From assembly GCA_963971285.1 (NCBI GenBank), contig OZ020249.1, positions 7,192,001 through 7,256,000 of the forward strand: DNA of 64,000 bases. Direction: 5' to 3'. The stretch's first letter is position 1. Each line of letters opens with the position of its first letter. Below, one piece after another: positions 10,851 to 24,326 of this stretch. The notes beneath the pieces were generated by a model. That model was given only the letters and a program-made list of their open reading frames with translations. It did no database searches and was not told the DNA's origin. This stretch comes from Astropecten irregularis. Taxonomy: Eukaryota; Echinodermata; Asteroidea; Paxillosida; Astropectinidae. The translations under genes and the position numbers were made by a program.

Positions 10851-13175
10851 CTGTTTTTAAAAAATAATCAAAGCAGAAAACCATCAAACACTCGTCTGAT
10901 ACAACACACACATGTAGACAACGGAGTTGAACCTGGTGAGTGTGTTTAGTTGGTTGGTTGGTTGGTTTAGCAGGTGTTTGTCTGGCTGTTAGTCGTCTAC
11001 AGAAAGAAGACATGGATTTGATTTTCTTGGATTCATTACCTGGTATGAATGTGCAGCCTGCTGGAGGTAATTCAACTACAACAGAAAAAGGTTAAATCAC
11101 TCTTAAATGCAACTCAACGAAGGGAATCACAACAAACAAACCATGAAAAAAAAAACTGTCCAAAATACGCGGGGGAACATCGTTATTATCTCCAAGTGCT
11201 GAGGAAATTAAGGGTTTTTAGGTGGATTCTAGTAAAATGTTAGCGTACGAAAACTAAATGAATCATGCAAACTTGTGATCAACTGAAAGACAAAGTTTGT
11301 GCTGCTAGAATTAGGAAAGTAATGAACTTAATATTTATATTAATATTTATAATATTGTGAATAAAAAGTGAAGATAATGCTTGCCGCAGCATGGTGTTAT
11401 TATAAAAATAGACAAATTGTATGAGTTTGATATTTAAAAAGGCAGCCAATAGCCGCTCATCATACAGAAACGTTTAGTAGCTACAGTTATGTGTGAAATG
11501 GGTACATTCAGTTTGTACTGTGCAACTATTTGTGTACATTGAATGGAAAACCATTACACTGTGTAAACGTCATAATACGAGGAGCTCATATAGTACATTG
11601 TTCGTCTCTGTGCAATGACCTACACAGCTGATGCCAGCATAGAAAATCAATTCAATTCTTTGCTTTTTCCAGCTTTGAGAGATGTCTGTAGAAATTCACA
11701 ACTTAAATATTTTGGAAACTCAAATTAGCATCTGGTTCTTGTCTAGTTCTAAAACTCTGCGAGTCTCAACACAAGGTTCTACCACAAACCTAAGCGTGTG
11801 TACTTAATCATGCAATGCTAATAGTTTTAAATATATAATAAATTTACATGTTAAACATGTTAGTATACAGTAACATTAACGTTTAGGAACTGGCATGCAA
11901 TTCAAAATTTGTCAGATTTTAACCAAATAAATGTTAAAATACATGTGGAATTAGCTCATTAAGTCTTATTATAGGCTGGATATTTTGTGCCTCAACAATA
12001 TGACAGACTTTGTTGATATCAGGATGAATTCCCAGCCAGAATGCCTCTGGAATTGGGACTTACACACATGTAGATAGCAGCTTCAAATATCCAGCCTGTG
12101 TATAATCTGATTAATAATGGTTTTAAATAACGTGAGTTTTCAGGGGCCATGCACTGGAACTCAAAATAAATGGAATTACTTTATTAGAAATGTGTGCTTT
12201 AAGGAGCAAAACGGTGTTTGGACATTAGTAGAGGAATGTTGAGTGCAAAATTGTATACGTCCCCGATTAAAAAAAAAGGAAAAAAAAAAAAAAGTTTTCA
12301 AAAACACTGATGTCCGACTATTCTGAATCTCAATAACAGGTCAAATTAACATTTTAACAATTCCAATATATAATAAGTTTGTTGTGAATGGAATGACTCA
12401 GAAATGTTATTGAACATAAAGTGTGAGAGGAGGCCCTCTAGTGGCAGCAACATGCCAATTTGAGAAGAACTGGGAAAGGACACACAGTCTAGTACCCAGA
12501 ATCACAAACAGTTAAATGCATGCACATGGTGATCTTACAGTGGCTAGCCTGACTAAATGCAAACAGTATGAACCAGTCATTCTCCTGAGGACGAACAGCT
12601 AGAGCACACTGTTCGGAACGTCGAGTTAATACCTACGGTTCTTCTCAGAACCACACACTCTCACAGAAGAGATTACATGGTGTCACCGCAAACTTACCTT
12701 CATTTTAGTATGAGCAATGTATAACTTTCTTAGCAATCAACCATTAAATACTTTCCAAATTTGCCTCATTTGTAAATTTAGGACACAGATGCACGTGGTG
12801 GCCCTCGGCCAAAACTGATGTGGTTTTTAGCTCTAGCAGCTGCTTGACAACCCACAAGCAAGCCTAAGGCCTCGGCGCAAATAACACACAAGTCTATGGA
12901 AACGGCTGCAGTCACTGGCTAGTGGCTGCCATAGGTGTGTGTGTGTAATTTGCAGCCGCAGCCAGAGATTTGAGACAATTTTGATCAGGGATCCAAACAC
13001 TGGTTCCCTCCATCCAACATGCATCGTCTAGTGTGGGAACCAGTCCATGGGTCACTGAAAAAGATATGGATCAATGTGAAACAAAACTACCACTCTTTGA
13101 GATGTTTACGACTTCCTCCTCCTATTAGCCCCGCCCATCTCCCCTCCCCCATCCCCACAGTGGATGTGAACTTAC
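10851..13175 (-). other. intron between Qua2 exon and Pro-rich exon
   Basis: GTAAGT donor at 13175 and tttttaaaaacag acceptor at 10851. It holds AT-rich sequence near 11325-11355, A-rich runs near 12270-12295 and a retroelement-tail-like hairpin at about 12580-12650. No exon was recognised. Confidence 0.85.
12580..12670 (+). repeat. hairpin-plus-GGAACGTCGAG retroelement-tail-like sequence
   Basis: CTCCTGAGGACGAACAG, a short loop, then CTGTTCGGAACGTCGAG. The inverted GAACAG/CTGTTC with a following GAACGTC resembles tails of dispersed retroelements that I recall from other invertebrate genomes. The assignment is by resemblance only. Compare the GAAACG family at 18510, 25550 and 59555. Confidence 0.35.
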
Positions 13176-13293
13176 TGAGCGGTGTGTTGGGGTTTGTAGG
13201 CTGATGAGGTTTAGTGGTGGTATCCCTGAATGTGCCGTTGATGATGGCAAGTTCCATCAGTTGTCTCTTCTTCAGCTCATCTTCACCGTCGGC
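13176..13293 (-). CDS. qki: quaking-like STAR protein, exon encoding Qua2
   Basis: A 118-bp exon after a ctccttttgcag acceptor, ending at GTAAGT in phase 1. It reads ADGEDELKKRQLMELAIING, then TFRD, then a Thr/Pro/Asn-rich stretch (TTTKPHQPTNPNTPL). Human QKI has [20 protein letters not shown] and TYRD here. Qua2 extends the RNA surface of the KH domain in STAR proteins, and the KKRQLMELAI helix is its signature. After TFRD the similarity to vertebrate QKI stops, as is usual where the low-complexity tail begins. The last base (A) joins CT of the next exon to give Thr. Confidence 0.93.
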
Positions 13294-16200
13294 CTGCAAA
13301 AGGAGAAAGCAAAATCAGAGAGATCGGAATTAATGAGGGGTTCCATTCATTTAGCTAGGTCATGTTGAGTATTTGGAACCAAGTCAGGATGACAGGAAAT
13401 CTATGACAGAAAGCATTATTAAACCTTCACACTTATTGCTCCATGAATACTTCAGTGCATGCAGATTCACATACATCGGCTGAGGAATGACAACATTTAG
13501 AAACTGACTAGAGATGGACTAAGGGTTATTGTTGGATCCTACTTTAAACTCATCTGTTTGGTTTTCTTCGACTAGAACACCCAAAGAGCGTCTGCCTCAA
13601 CTTTCACCTTCCACAAAGGAAACTTAATTAGCTCTAACAGTCCCCGGACAATTGACAAAAAGCAGATCACATTTGCAGGAAGGATGGCCAGGGGTTCAAT
13701 TGACTTAGTCCAAGTCAACAACCTCAGAAAGACTTGTTTTGGATCTTTCTTCTGAAAAAATAACCTCAGGAATTGTGTGGCCTATTGGAATGGCAGCGAT
13801 TAAGCATCCATAGGAAGAAATGCTTTTTATAAATCACTGCTGCTGAAAGGTCAGCCATTTTAGAGTTGTACAGTTCTCCTGTCTGCTGCCCTCTATAGTT
13901 TCTACATTTACATGTCAGCATGCCTTGTCAGACCAATCAAGTTGGCATTTGAATCCCCTTATAGGGGGACCCATTGGGGGTGCATTACATTGCACTGCAC
14001 GGGACAGCATAAGGGGTCAACACACAGCAGGGTACCAGCCACCCTGCCATCAGGAATTACACCCAGAGCGACATGATTGAAGATGGAGTCGCCAAGGTTA
14101 CAAAAATATGACCCTAATTTTCACAAGTTGAGGGCTGACCATTCAAGGAGGCCACTGCGGTCATAAAAAACAAAGGTCAAATGTTGGACAAACCCAGACC
14201 ATTGATTAAAATATGGAGGTTTCTTTTTTTTATTTTTTCCTCAAATTTCTTCCCCAATCTCCATTATCTACAATATTATTATTTATACAGTGGCCTGGTA
14301 CATGTAGTGATATGTACTCCTACCGCCTAACACTGATCAAATACTTGTAACCCATACGTGCATATTGTAAAACTAGACTGGTAGGCCTATAGGTTGATGC
14401 ATAACTCTATGGTTGATGCTCGGTACACACCAAGAGGGGTCAGAAACCGCATAAACTATGTACCAGTACTGGAGGAATAAGAGCTCCATGGTATCACATA
14501 GCATTCACTGGTCATCTGTCAACGTCAAATCGATAATTTGTTCAGCTGCTGTTAACCTAAAAGAAATATTACTCAGTCATATAGACAATTTGGGGAATGC
14601 ATACAAGTAATCTCTGCAAAGATCATAGGGTAAGAAGGTAAGAATACATTTCAATTTTCAGAGAAGTGTAGGGTCTATTGACGCACAGATGTAACCAAAG
14701 ATCGAACAAATTCAAACATGAAACATGAATTTGGAACAAAAACCTGACGACATCATTCAATTTGCTGAATCTGCATGACCTGCATTTGATTTTCAAGAAA
14801 TTTCTCCTTTTATCAACTCGAGTACTCGACATTACAAGGAATCGATAAATATGCAGTTAGAATGCATAATCTAGCCTTGACTTCTGAAAGAACTTTCCTC
14901 AAAGGATTTTGAGTTTGACAATCCAACGAAACCTACAATAGAAGCATAGAGCTAGATCTATGATAGAAGCCGGAATGAAAAGAGATTCTGACGTACAGTG
15001 TGGTTATGATAATGCATGAACCAACAATCCACCATGCCCAACCTACAATATTATAATACCACAGCCCAAATATGTGGGTCCACATTCCTGCCCCAGCATG
15101 TAGGTCACATGTGACAAGACTCTGCCTAGGGGACCCCTGGGTTTAGGGACCAGAAACTTGAGGTGACCAAACAAAATATCATTTTCATTCCGCATATTTT
15201 ACACAGACTGATTGCACAGTGTTGCTATATCAAGAAATATGACTCTGGAAAACGGAGGACCAGTTGTATGCTATGTACATAATGTGAAATTCCTGTTGGT
15301 AACCAGTGTTAACTAATCCCTGTGTTGTATGAATATGAAATCTCATGTCCAAAAACTTGCTGAGTAAACTCAGGTTGCAAACTTAAATTTGAACAATTCG
15401 CTAAGCAAACAACACCAAAAACAAGTCAGAAACAATAAATATCACTTGGAGATTTAGCTGGTTATCTTATTCTTACGTGGAAGAATGTTCATGTTAAGCA
15501 AGTTTTTGTGCTCAAAAAGCCTTGAATTTGGCATCTTGCTTTTGCATGTACACAAATTGCCGCTGTATTCTGGGAATACCAGCAGCATTTTGTTCCATTT
15601 GTTGCATATGTACGTATCAACATCAACATACTAAAATTTCATGAATCATATCATGGTTTTTACCAACAGTGGTCTTCTGGCCTCCGCAAATCATAATATT
15701 TATATAAGAATAACCTTGGTGGTGCCATGGAGATACTCCTAGCAACATGCAAGGCCATTGCTGCATGATTGACAGTCATTAATTTTCATTTCAAAGAACT
15801 TTACACAGAAGCAATGGCCAGATTAGATTTTACCGGCTGTACAGTAGGCCTGCAGTCACATACTACAGTAAAACAACACACATTCATTAAGGGAGAGCAG
15901 AATTCTAGTTGATCCATGCGTCTTTCATTTTTACAAAGAAATATTACAATCATCTAACAAACCCATTTAAAATTCCTCCCGTCTAAGAATGTGGGGTCCT
16001 AGAATTTTAACTCATACATCTCTAGTACTAGCCTTGTTTAAACCGGACATCAACACAGGTATGCCAGTAATGTTAACAAGAAACTACATGAAGGTCTGTT
16101 TTGATGAAGGAGCTGGGGACTAGGATGGTTTTTCCTTAGAATGTCACTGCTTGCTTGTTTTATGGTTATAATTTGGAAGGGATTATTATATCAAGGGTGT

Positions 16201-18419
16201 GATATGAGCTATTGGGTAACATCTGGGGTAGGAGGGTCTGCTAGCAGGAGTTACACCCCAAGGACCAAATCAACAACACATTCCATCACCTCATGCACCC
16301 CTGCTGACTCCATTCTTCCAAACCACACCACAAATTGTGGCTGAGGTAATAAAAAGTGGGCCAATTGTCACCCCTCGACCCTATTAACTGCCATCCCTGA
16401 GGTAGCATTGTTCCAAGGAACAAATGAAGGTCCCAGCTCAGTCTCTCTCCCCTCCCCAAGAAAACAACCTGGACTGCCCTGTCAGATTAATCTTTAGCCT
16501 CAGGAATTATCTGTCTCACAGCTTGTCTTGCGGGTTATTCAGGCCAGAAGAATAAGAAGCCACTATTGGCTTCTGATGTTTTGCAAAAGGACCTCCTCCT
16601 GATGGTCTCTTTTAATAATCAACACAACAAGCTGGGAGGTTATATAACCTATGCATATTCCTGCAAAGGAGGTTGGCTTCGGTTGTGTCACCGAGATGGG
16701 AAGGGGCCTCAAATTGAGAGAAAGAAACCCTTCAAGTGAAAGGCGGGATAAAGGGAAAGGGCTAACAGGGAAAGACAATGTACCAAAGTGGAAATCTCGG
16801 CAGGATTCTAGCGTATTGTTGCGCTTCAAGGCATTGATAACACCGAAACAAAATGGCTGGCATCTGATGAATAGTTTCTGCTCATCAAGCTGGGCCAGGC
16901 CACACCTTTACCACTTGCTGGACTACAACCAGTCACCTAATGAATTGCCAATGCTCTGAAGCTTTCTGAAACTCCATTTCTTCCAAAAAACAAAACTACC
17001 CTCCACTATCATTCCAAATACATTCAACTTTGTAAATGTATTCCTAAATTCTAAAGCAATTTCACTTTCCCCTGATTCTGTGAGTATTTTTATCATGGCT
17101 GGTGAGTTGGTGGTTTTTTTGGTTGACACGCTGACAAGTATAACAGAAAAGGGTCCATTTGGATGCACAAACAGTGACCAAATCATTTTCAATTACTTTT
17201 CCGGCATTCTGACAAATTTGATGGATCCATCAGACATTGTTGGTTTGAAAGAGACATCTCTCCTGTGCATGGTTGCTGGTTCACATCCAACCCAAGCACC
17301 TAACCCTTCCTTCAGCTGCTTGAAAGTAATCTGTTTACTATTTAGAGAGCTACAGCATCAGAATATACCTAATCTTGTTTGTGACTTCTTTTAATGAATT
17401 CCTCCACGAATTCTGTAATCTTCACAATCAACATTCCACTGCTCTTGATAAAGCTGACCCCCCTACTCCTCACTCAAGTAGAATTAATCTCCTCTACCTC
17501 CCAGATTGAATCAAGGAGGTTAGAAAGTCACCTCGTCCTAGCTCCATGATCTTATCAATGATCAGCCTTTGTCCCAGGTCTGGCGTGGAGATTCTATTGG
17601 TCGGAACAGGTTTATAGAAAGTTCCATTTGGGCAATTCTCTCTCCTGAAATCTGGGCTTAATCCCTCTCTAAGACTGGCATTGTGTCGAAGTCCGGGCTC
17701 ACTCAAGAAGCAGGGAAGATGGCTCAGCGATGTTTTGATTGGAGATGTTTTGATGTCTGAAAAAAACTTTTAGCTCAACTGTCTTCCGACCACATTGTTT
17801 GGGAAACCTCGTCTTTAGTCTATATATTCCCTTCTTAATCTCCTGATCAATAAATGTTGAGACACATCAGAGAATGACTATTTGTACACCCAGAGTTATT
17901 TGCAGAAACTTGGAGAAGCCTTCTAAATCCCTGGGGGCTTCTAAAAGCCGAGGCCTTTCATCCAGCCCACACTCGGCACAACACTGTTAAAGACCTACCT
18001 CTTCATTGAAACAAATCTTCGCAAACAAGTTTTTCATGTTTAGGTACCAAGATGGATAAATGTTTAGAGGAGAAAGACAGCCGTAAACACGCCAGAAAAA
18101 GCAATGATCCTTCTGTCCAAATCTCTTATTTCCAAAGAAAACTGTAGCCATACGCCAAAGTATCATTTCCCAAAAACATATTGAAATGATTTCAACAAGT
18201 GGAATGCTGGATGTCTAGGCCTAATCACCAGCTGTTTAAAGTCCACACATTGGCATTCAAGACATACATCATATGCTCATCACCTCTCTCCTTAAACCAG
18301 ACAGCATCCTTGAAAACCTATCTCAGGGAAGAATGGAGTAAACTCTCTGCAGATGTTTACGGGATGGTGTCGAAAAATAAACTCAAACCAGATTGATGGA
18401 CGATTCTTCCGTTATTCTT

Positions 18420-18575
18420 TTAATTTTTCAAGTACTGAACTCCTGATCCTCTCATCCATTTATGTGTATCTTTACTTGCATGCTCTTGTCATTTAGCCAT
18501 CGATAAAGATCCTGCTAGGATAGAAACTTATCAAGCCCTCCTATCCACTCAAAGCATTTTAAAATTTTATTTGAA
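18420..18575 (+). repeat. dispersed retroelement-tail family, copy at 18.5 kb
   Basis: CATCCATTTATGTGTAT, then CTTGCATGCTCTTGTCATTTAG, then CGATAAAGATCCTGCTAGGATAGAAAC and CCACTCAAAGCATTTTA. The same order of blocks recurs at 59485-59615. The ATCCT-gct-AGGAT hairpin just before GAAAC is the constant part. It may be the 3' end of a non-LTR or Penelope-like element, which I cannot confirm. Confidence 0.5.
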
Positions 18576-19236
18576 AAAGATTTAACACCAAAAATGTGTT
18601 CAGAAGGAAATTTTTCTGTAAGATTTGTGAAATAACTACCGGTATTCCACAATTTTATAAATGGGGGCAGTACTTTTTTTTCTGTAAGGTTTGCGAAACA
18701 CCTATTCCACAATTTTCATAAAAAGGCAGCAGTATTGAGGGCAGGTTTGGGTGGATTTTGTAATGATATTTTTTCTATGGGGCATTCATGGCTATTGGCC
18801 GGCGTCCCACCTTTATCGCTTGAATTATCTACATACATGTATTCACTGTTTACAAAAGGAAGCGATTTATTCATTCTCTTGAATATACAATGGCGCAATA
18901 TTTAGAAGGCAAGGATTTACGTGATGGATGTCTCTGCTGTCTGCTGTACCTGAAACAGACATCAGTCGGAGTTAGAATAAGACAGGACCCCTGAAGCGCC
19001 ACATGGGGTAAATATGAAGATTTATGGCCCACTCTGTGGCTAAGGGTCAGGGCAAGATTTCAAAGGAGTTTGTATGTACTACATGTATGACTAGAACATC
19101 AACACTGAGACCCTGAAAAGCAAGTTGGGTTGCCATGACTGCCAGCCCATAATAATCTGTCAAACAGCTTCTTCAACTGAATTTATCAAAATGAGGATTT
19201 TTACAGATTATATTTTGCATTTCTCGACTGCAAAGC

Positions 19237-19444
19237 AATAGCGCTCAGCACTTGCGCTAAAAAATAGCAGACTAAATGCTGTGACGTCACACCGGATCTC
19301 AGACAAACATTGCAACCATGCAAATGTGTGGTGGTGTGCTTGTGTGCATGCATGTGCATGCATGAAGTTCTGACAACCAGAGATTTTGTACATGCGCGCG
19401 CTGGCCAAATCATTCGTGTGATGTCATTAGTGTGGAACGCTATT
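19237..19444 (+). mobile_element. MITE-like element with AATAGCG...CGCTATT ends, copy 1
   Basis: Begins AATAGCGCTCAGCACTTGCGC and ends ATGTCATTAGTGTGGAACGCTATT. Inside are CATGCAAATGTGTGG and a (TGCA)-rich segment. The reverse complement matches 43309-43448 in order, so these are two copies in opposite orientation. Confidence 0.6.
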
Positions 19445-19497
19445 GATGAAATGATTGTAGTTTAAGAAAATCATACTTCTAAAGGTCCTTGGTTTAT

Positions 19498-19577
19498 GCA
19501 GAAATTCTGGTTATCAGAAAACTGTGATAAGATATCGGCAGAAATTCTGGTTATCAGTAAACTGTGATAAGATATCG
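19498..19577. repeat. two-copy 40-bp tandem repeat
   Basis: GCAGAAATTCTGGTTATCAG...GATATCG occurs twice head to tail at 19498 and 19538, with one clear difference (A/T after TTATCAG). It is a recent local duplication. Confidence 0.85.
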
Positions 19578-20783
19578 GCTGTGCCAATTTGTATTAACTG
19601 TTTATAGTGAAAACATGTCCAAACTTTCAACAATTTTGTGGCAAGTGGACCATTTTACTTGCCAGGACTGCGCTTAAATAGATAAAAGACCCACATATGA
19701 ATGCATGCATTTGTCAGCCATACTTCAGGACAAGCTTGCTCAAGATACGTGTATGAATAAAGAAAATACCCGGTCCTTTGCTAGTATCAGGACAGTAACT
19801 AATGGAGGTCTACCAAAATGGCCTCTTTTAAGTGGGTGACTCTATTGATGGGGTGACCCAATGTAGCTCAGCTAGAACTTTTTAGAATAGGCAGAAGAGA
19901 ATCGGCAATTACGTACTAATAATCATCATGCCTGGGTGAAATGACAGTTCTTATTCTTAACGAAATCTCGACACCGGCCTTCCCCTGCTTTCTAGATGGA
20001 AACAAAACAAATTCATCACCAAAAGAAAAAAAAACCACCCACAACAAAGTTGAACAAACCTCGAAGGACTGGACTCCATTTTGGAATTCCAACAAGTCCC
20101 AAAAAGGCTATTGTGGTAGAGGAACAATTGGTAATCCCAACCTGAGAAGATCAATACTGCTTTTGTAAAGGACTTGAGGCCCAAAGAATCCCTAGGGTTT
20201 TGTCTTGGCAGCCTATGGTCCAGGACTGCTATCATAAGAGACAGGTACCTGCCTGAATAGACCCAGGGGCAGCTTGCCTCTCAATAGTCTTAATTGCCCC
20301 AGGCACTCCGCCCAAATCTAAGAGCTGGCTGACAAGACCAGAAAAGCATAACTCCTATATGCATAGAGGTAGATGTTATTTGGGTAAGATGAATGCAGTA
20401 GACTCCTAAACCCAAACACTCCCTTTTACCTACTCATGTTTTGAAAAAAGAAGAAGCAATCTTTATCAAAACTATTTGGCTTCTATATGTAGAAAGATCT
20501 TTCTGAAAGCAATTTCAGCAGAATCTTTACACTTACAGTATTGAGAGAGATCATGTTTAGAACAGAACTGATATTTAGACCCTTAAAAAAAGTTTTAGAA
20601 TTAAAAACTTCAAGTCATAATTTGGGTTAAAGGGCAGTTTGAAATTGAAGCATTTGATTAACTCAATGACCGTACATTTACAATAAAAAAATCAGTTTAC
20701 TGAGCCAAATTTAAGTTGATGGCAAAAAACATTAAACATTCAACAGCTGTTAACATTTTTTCCTGGATCATAAATCCCACTGT

Positions 20784-21158
20784 TTAAAGGGATGGTACAG
20801 AACTGGTATTTGCGACATAACCGTTGCTGACAGTGACAGCACTTTATGTAACCCATCATATACCTTAACTGACAAACCTGTAGAAGTTTGAGGTCAATCA
20901 GCCATCTTGGTCACGAGAAAATAGTGAAAACCTGTGTACAGAGAACTGTACACATTTCAATAAATGAATAAAACGCTTCAAAGCGATCTATTCCAATCGG
21001 AAAATAGTTTCATTTATTTCTCAACGAATATGCCATTTCAGACAAAAACATTTCATGGGATGTTTTCTCCTATCGTCACCATTATACTGTGTAAGTTTTA
21101 TGTGAATCTGTGTTCATGAAGTGTATTTTGTCTAACCAATTCTGTACCATCCCTTTAA
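20784..21158. mobile_element. non-autonomous TTAA-bounded element
   Basis: TTAAAGGGATGGTACAGAA at the left and TTCTGTACCATCCCTTTAA at the right form perfect 19-bp inverted ends, including TTAA on both sides. A TTAA target is typical of piggyBac-type transposons, though other explanations exist. The 375-bp element has no coding sense. Confidence 0.75.
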
Positions 21159-21500
21159 CTAAAAGAAAAGGTGGTTTGAGCGTTACTTTTTCTTGGAAAT
21201 ATGACCATGCTTTCCGTAATCTTTGTCACCACACGTTCTTATCTTGCAGTGAAGGTTAGGATCTCATTTTCTGCTTTTATTCAGAGAGAATTTGAGGGGT
21301 TTGAAGTTGTGTATGTTTAGATGATCAACCACTGCTAGAGTGTGTCCAAGAGGAAGTATTAAAAGGGGTCACACAAGAAAGGTCATCAGGAAATAAGCCT
21401 GGAATAAATCATGTGATCATCATGTGATCATCCGAGAGTCAAGCTCTGACTTCAGACTGATGCGTGGGCAGATCTCTGTAAAATTCAGACAACATTTCAC

Positions 21501-21722
21501 CTGGGGGTAAATTTCATTGAGCTGCTTAAGCACAAAATTTGCTTTTAAAAGCATGAAAAGTCTTCCTAGTTCAAACAGAATTGCCAACCAAATTTTCAAG
21601 TGATGTTTACTGCTTTTGATTTGTATTCGGCCATTGTTTGCCGAGCATAACATTCACAAGGAGGTTTGGCTGGCATACTGATTTTATATACCAACGTTTT
21701 TGGTGCTTAAGCAGAGCCCTGC
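21501..21722. mobile_element. degenerate copy of the CTGGGGCCAATTTCAT foldback family
   Basis: Left end CTGGGGGTAAATTTCATTGAGCTGCTTAAGCAC and right end GGTGCTTAAGCAGAGCCCT match the arms of the intact copies at 33964, 46608, 49671, 52439 and 62627. The middle is diverged. Confidence 0.5.
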
Positions 21723-22275
21723 TGTCTTCTCAAAAAAGTATGAGGTAACTAGTCCAAGGGGCAATCTTGTTTTATGCTAGCAAGAAGGTCCAGCTACAAT
21801 ACTCCTTGCTGGTCTTCTAGAAATGTATGCGACCTTACAAACGGTCAAACATTGAGTATTTTAAACTCAGGAATCTGTAAACAAAGGCTAGTTCCTGACT
21901 CGATTTGTGATAGTGAAAATATTGTTTGTTTATTTCTGGCCAGATGGACTACTCCCATGAAACAGTTTCAGAAATCTTTGGCTCATAATAAGAACTTCCA
22001 CACAAGTCCACCGAAAGGGCTTCAGTCACAGACTGCCATAGGTGCTGGTGCTGTTGCTGTTGTTTTTAGGATACAGTCTTACGTGTAGTTTGGGCTAATG
22101 CAGTGATCTTCCTGTTCCCACAATTTGGTTTTATTGAGAGGCTATTAGTCTGCTTTCTATTGTTGTAACGGCACGTCCGCCGGAAAAACCAAATGTGAAA
22201 ATCTTACAGCGGCAGGAAGGTTAAAAGGGCAAAGATCATCATGACTACTGATCACTATGGCTACTGTTTTCTCTA

Positions 22276-23701
22276 AAGGGCTTTTCACACTATCCAAAAT
22301 CTCGGGGTTGGAACCGGATCGAACCCCGAGATTTGTTTTCAACCCTTTTCACACTTGAACATTTCCAACCCCGAGCCAACCCGGGTAGGACGGCCTAGCC
22401 AACCCTGGTGGGGAGCAGGGTTGAAAATCTCAACCCGGTGTCACGAGCTCATGTGACCGGCGTGCCGAGGTGACCGGGTTACGAAACCGGTCAGCTAGGC
22501 ATGTGACGAAGACGGGCTGAACTGCCCGGCGTGCCGAGTTGGCCGGTAGTATACGTTAAAACAGAAAGGCTGCGTGTGTGTTCCTTCCTCCATGGTGAAA
22601 GTAAGTAAAGGGAGCAGTAAATAGACATCATGACAGCCACACATGTGGTAGAGTGATTAACTCCAGTGTAGGGATCTATAGCATGGAGGTAGGAAAAGAG
22701 GGACATCGTTTCCTAGCCATTATGTCTTTTCTACTGCAGTGTTCTGTACAGCAGTTTAGACAAGTCCTCGGACCTGCGGGTGGGGGGGGGGTGGGGGGTG
22801 GGGGGGTGTCGTACGTTCATTATAGTTTGCGCTAAGATTTACAAAATGAAAATTCAACACCCCACCCCGTGATCCACGCCACTGGTGCTTTTATCATATT
22901 GGTCCATGAATTGTTTACATAAGGAGATGTAGTTGATCAAGGGATGTTTTTCTCTGTCAAGAAAAACCTCGATCTACTAGGCATGTCAGCCCAGTAGATC
23001 GAGACCCTTCGGTGTTCCATGCATTATTTTGCTGTGATTTTATTATGCAGTTGATTCCGTGAGCCTAATTCCAATATAATTTCCATTGTAATTTGGAAAT
23101 TCAAACTTTGATGTTTATTTACAATTGCCTTTTCCCTATTGTCTTTTATAGCTATTCATAATCCATCCCTTTTTGATAGTCTAAACTGAGCGAATGAAGA
23201 CGATCACCACTTAAAATATTTTTTACCAACACACTAGGATAAGTATAAAGGCTTGTCGCTGCTTACAGACCCCTTACTATCTTTTCTATCAACAATCAGA
23301 TCAGATAATTGACCACAAGGTCACAAGTGGTCAGTTTGGCCAATGCTCCTGCTCCAGCGGCCCAAGGCCAGGGCACACCAGACTCAGCACACCAATAAAA
23401 TGGACCAATTTTCGTCTTGTTTTGCGCAAGCATGGTGTGACGTTTTAGCTCCTTATTGGTCTGCCGCACGCAGTGGGGCAGCTCGGCACGCCGGTCACCT
23501 GAGCTCGTGACACCGGTTCCAAACTGCATTTTGGGCCGTGTGACGCGTGAACTGTGTTGTATGAGCCGGTTCACCATAAACGTAGTGTAAATGTCGCGTC
23601 TTTTTGATCCGGTTCAAAAACTTGCCGGGCTGAACCGGGGTGGATCTGGGTTGGTTTCAACACAGATCGAAAAGGAGATACATGTAGTGTGAAAATGCCT
23701 T
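22276..23701. mobile_element. long nested foldback element
   Basis: Outer ends AAGGGCTTTTCACACTAT and TAGTGTGAAAATGCCTT are inverted. Inside, GTGTCACGAGCTCATGTGACCGGCGTGCCGAG near 22440-22475 is matched inverted by CTCGGCACGCCGGTCACCTGAGCTCGTGACAC near 23480-23515. The arms are GC-rich against an AT-rich background, and a G-rich tract sits in between. No transposase is seen. Flanking duplication is unclear (possibly TAA/TTA), so the superfamily is not assigned. Confidence 0.6.
22778..22806 (+). repeat. G-rich tract with quadruplex potential
   Basis: GGGT followed by G runs of 10, 6 and 7 separated by single T. It lies inside the nested foldback. Confidence 0.85.
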
Positions 23702-24326
23702 ATGAAATTTCAGCCCCATGTTAACCACCAGTGGGAGACCCAACTCCTGTTCTGGTGTTCGTTTCAAGGCCTGCTGAGCTTCCAAAATCTCTCTTTTCCC
23801 ACACCAGGAAGAGGAAATGGTTGTTGGTAAAAGACAAAAACAGGACAAGAGGAAATACGGAGGCTGTAGATTAAACAGATGTCCCTGCTTCTATTTCTAA
23901 AAATCATGGCTGATGCGGTGCAAAAATGGCAACTTTAGATGAGCTTTCCGCCATCGAGTGGTGTACCGGTGTTATCCTAGGTGGTTCAAATGGCTCTAAA
24001 ATATTTGGTAAAAAAACCACAAACAAATATATCCTTTTCTGGTTTTTCGGCCCAAATCTAAATTCTGTATTCCTTGAGGTTTAAGTTGAGCCTGGACATT
24101 TGGTTTGAGGTGTTTGTGATCTTGAAACACCCCATGTACGTCATATCATCAAACTGCATGAATCTGCATCCATCAAATCAGTTCAAAAACACTGTATCTG
24201 AGAGCGGTAACTTCTGCGCATTGAACTGAGACTTGTGATCCAACAACATTTTTGCACGGACCAAATCTGATTTTGTGCAAACATGATTGCAACTTTGTTT
24301 GCACTGGGGTTGTGATATATACTTAC

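Larger units (their letters stand above)
13294..24326 (-). other. large intron between KH/Qua2 exon and Qua2 exon
   Basis: GTAAGT donor at 24326 and ctccttttgcag acceptor at 13294. Stretches 13294-18420 and 19600-20780 show no gene and no element I can define. The elements found inside are listed separately (18425, 19237, 19498, 20784, 21501, 22276). Confidence 0.85.

Noticed and set aside
10546-11013. Extending the Pro-rich exon upstream to a Met at 11013
   Set aside because: The frame before 10850 is intron-like and the acceptor at 10851 restores the phase of the Qua2 exon and the QKI alignment.
15350-15525. Possible further copy of the CTGGGGCCAATTTCAT foldback
   Set aside because: Shares GCTAAGCA and GTTAAGCAAGTTTTTGTGCT words only; ends are missing, so it was not listed.
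18199-18396. Possible transposase C-terminus (LKTYLREEWSKLSADV)
   Set aside because: LREEWSKL resembles the end of Tc1/mariner transposases, but the DxNPIExLW block that should precede it is absent; too weak to call.
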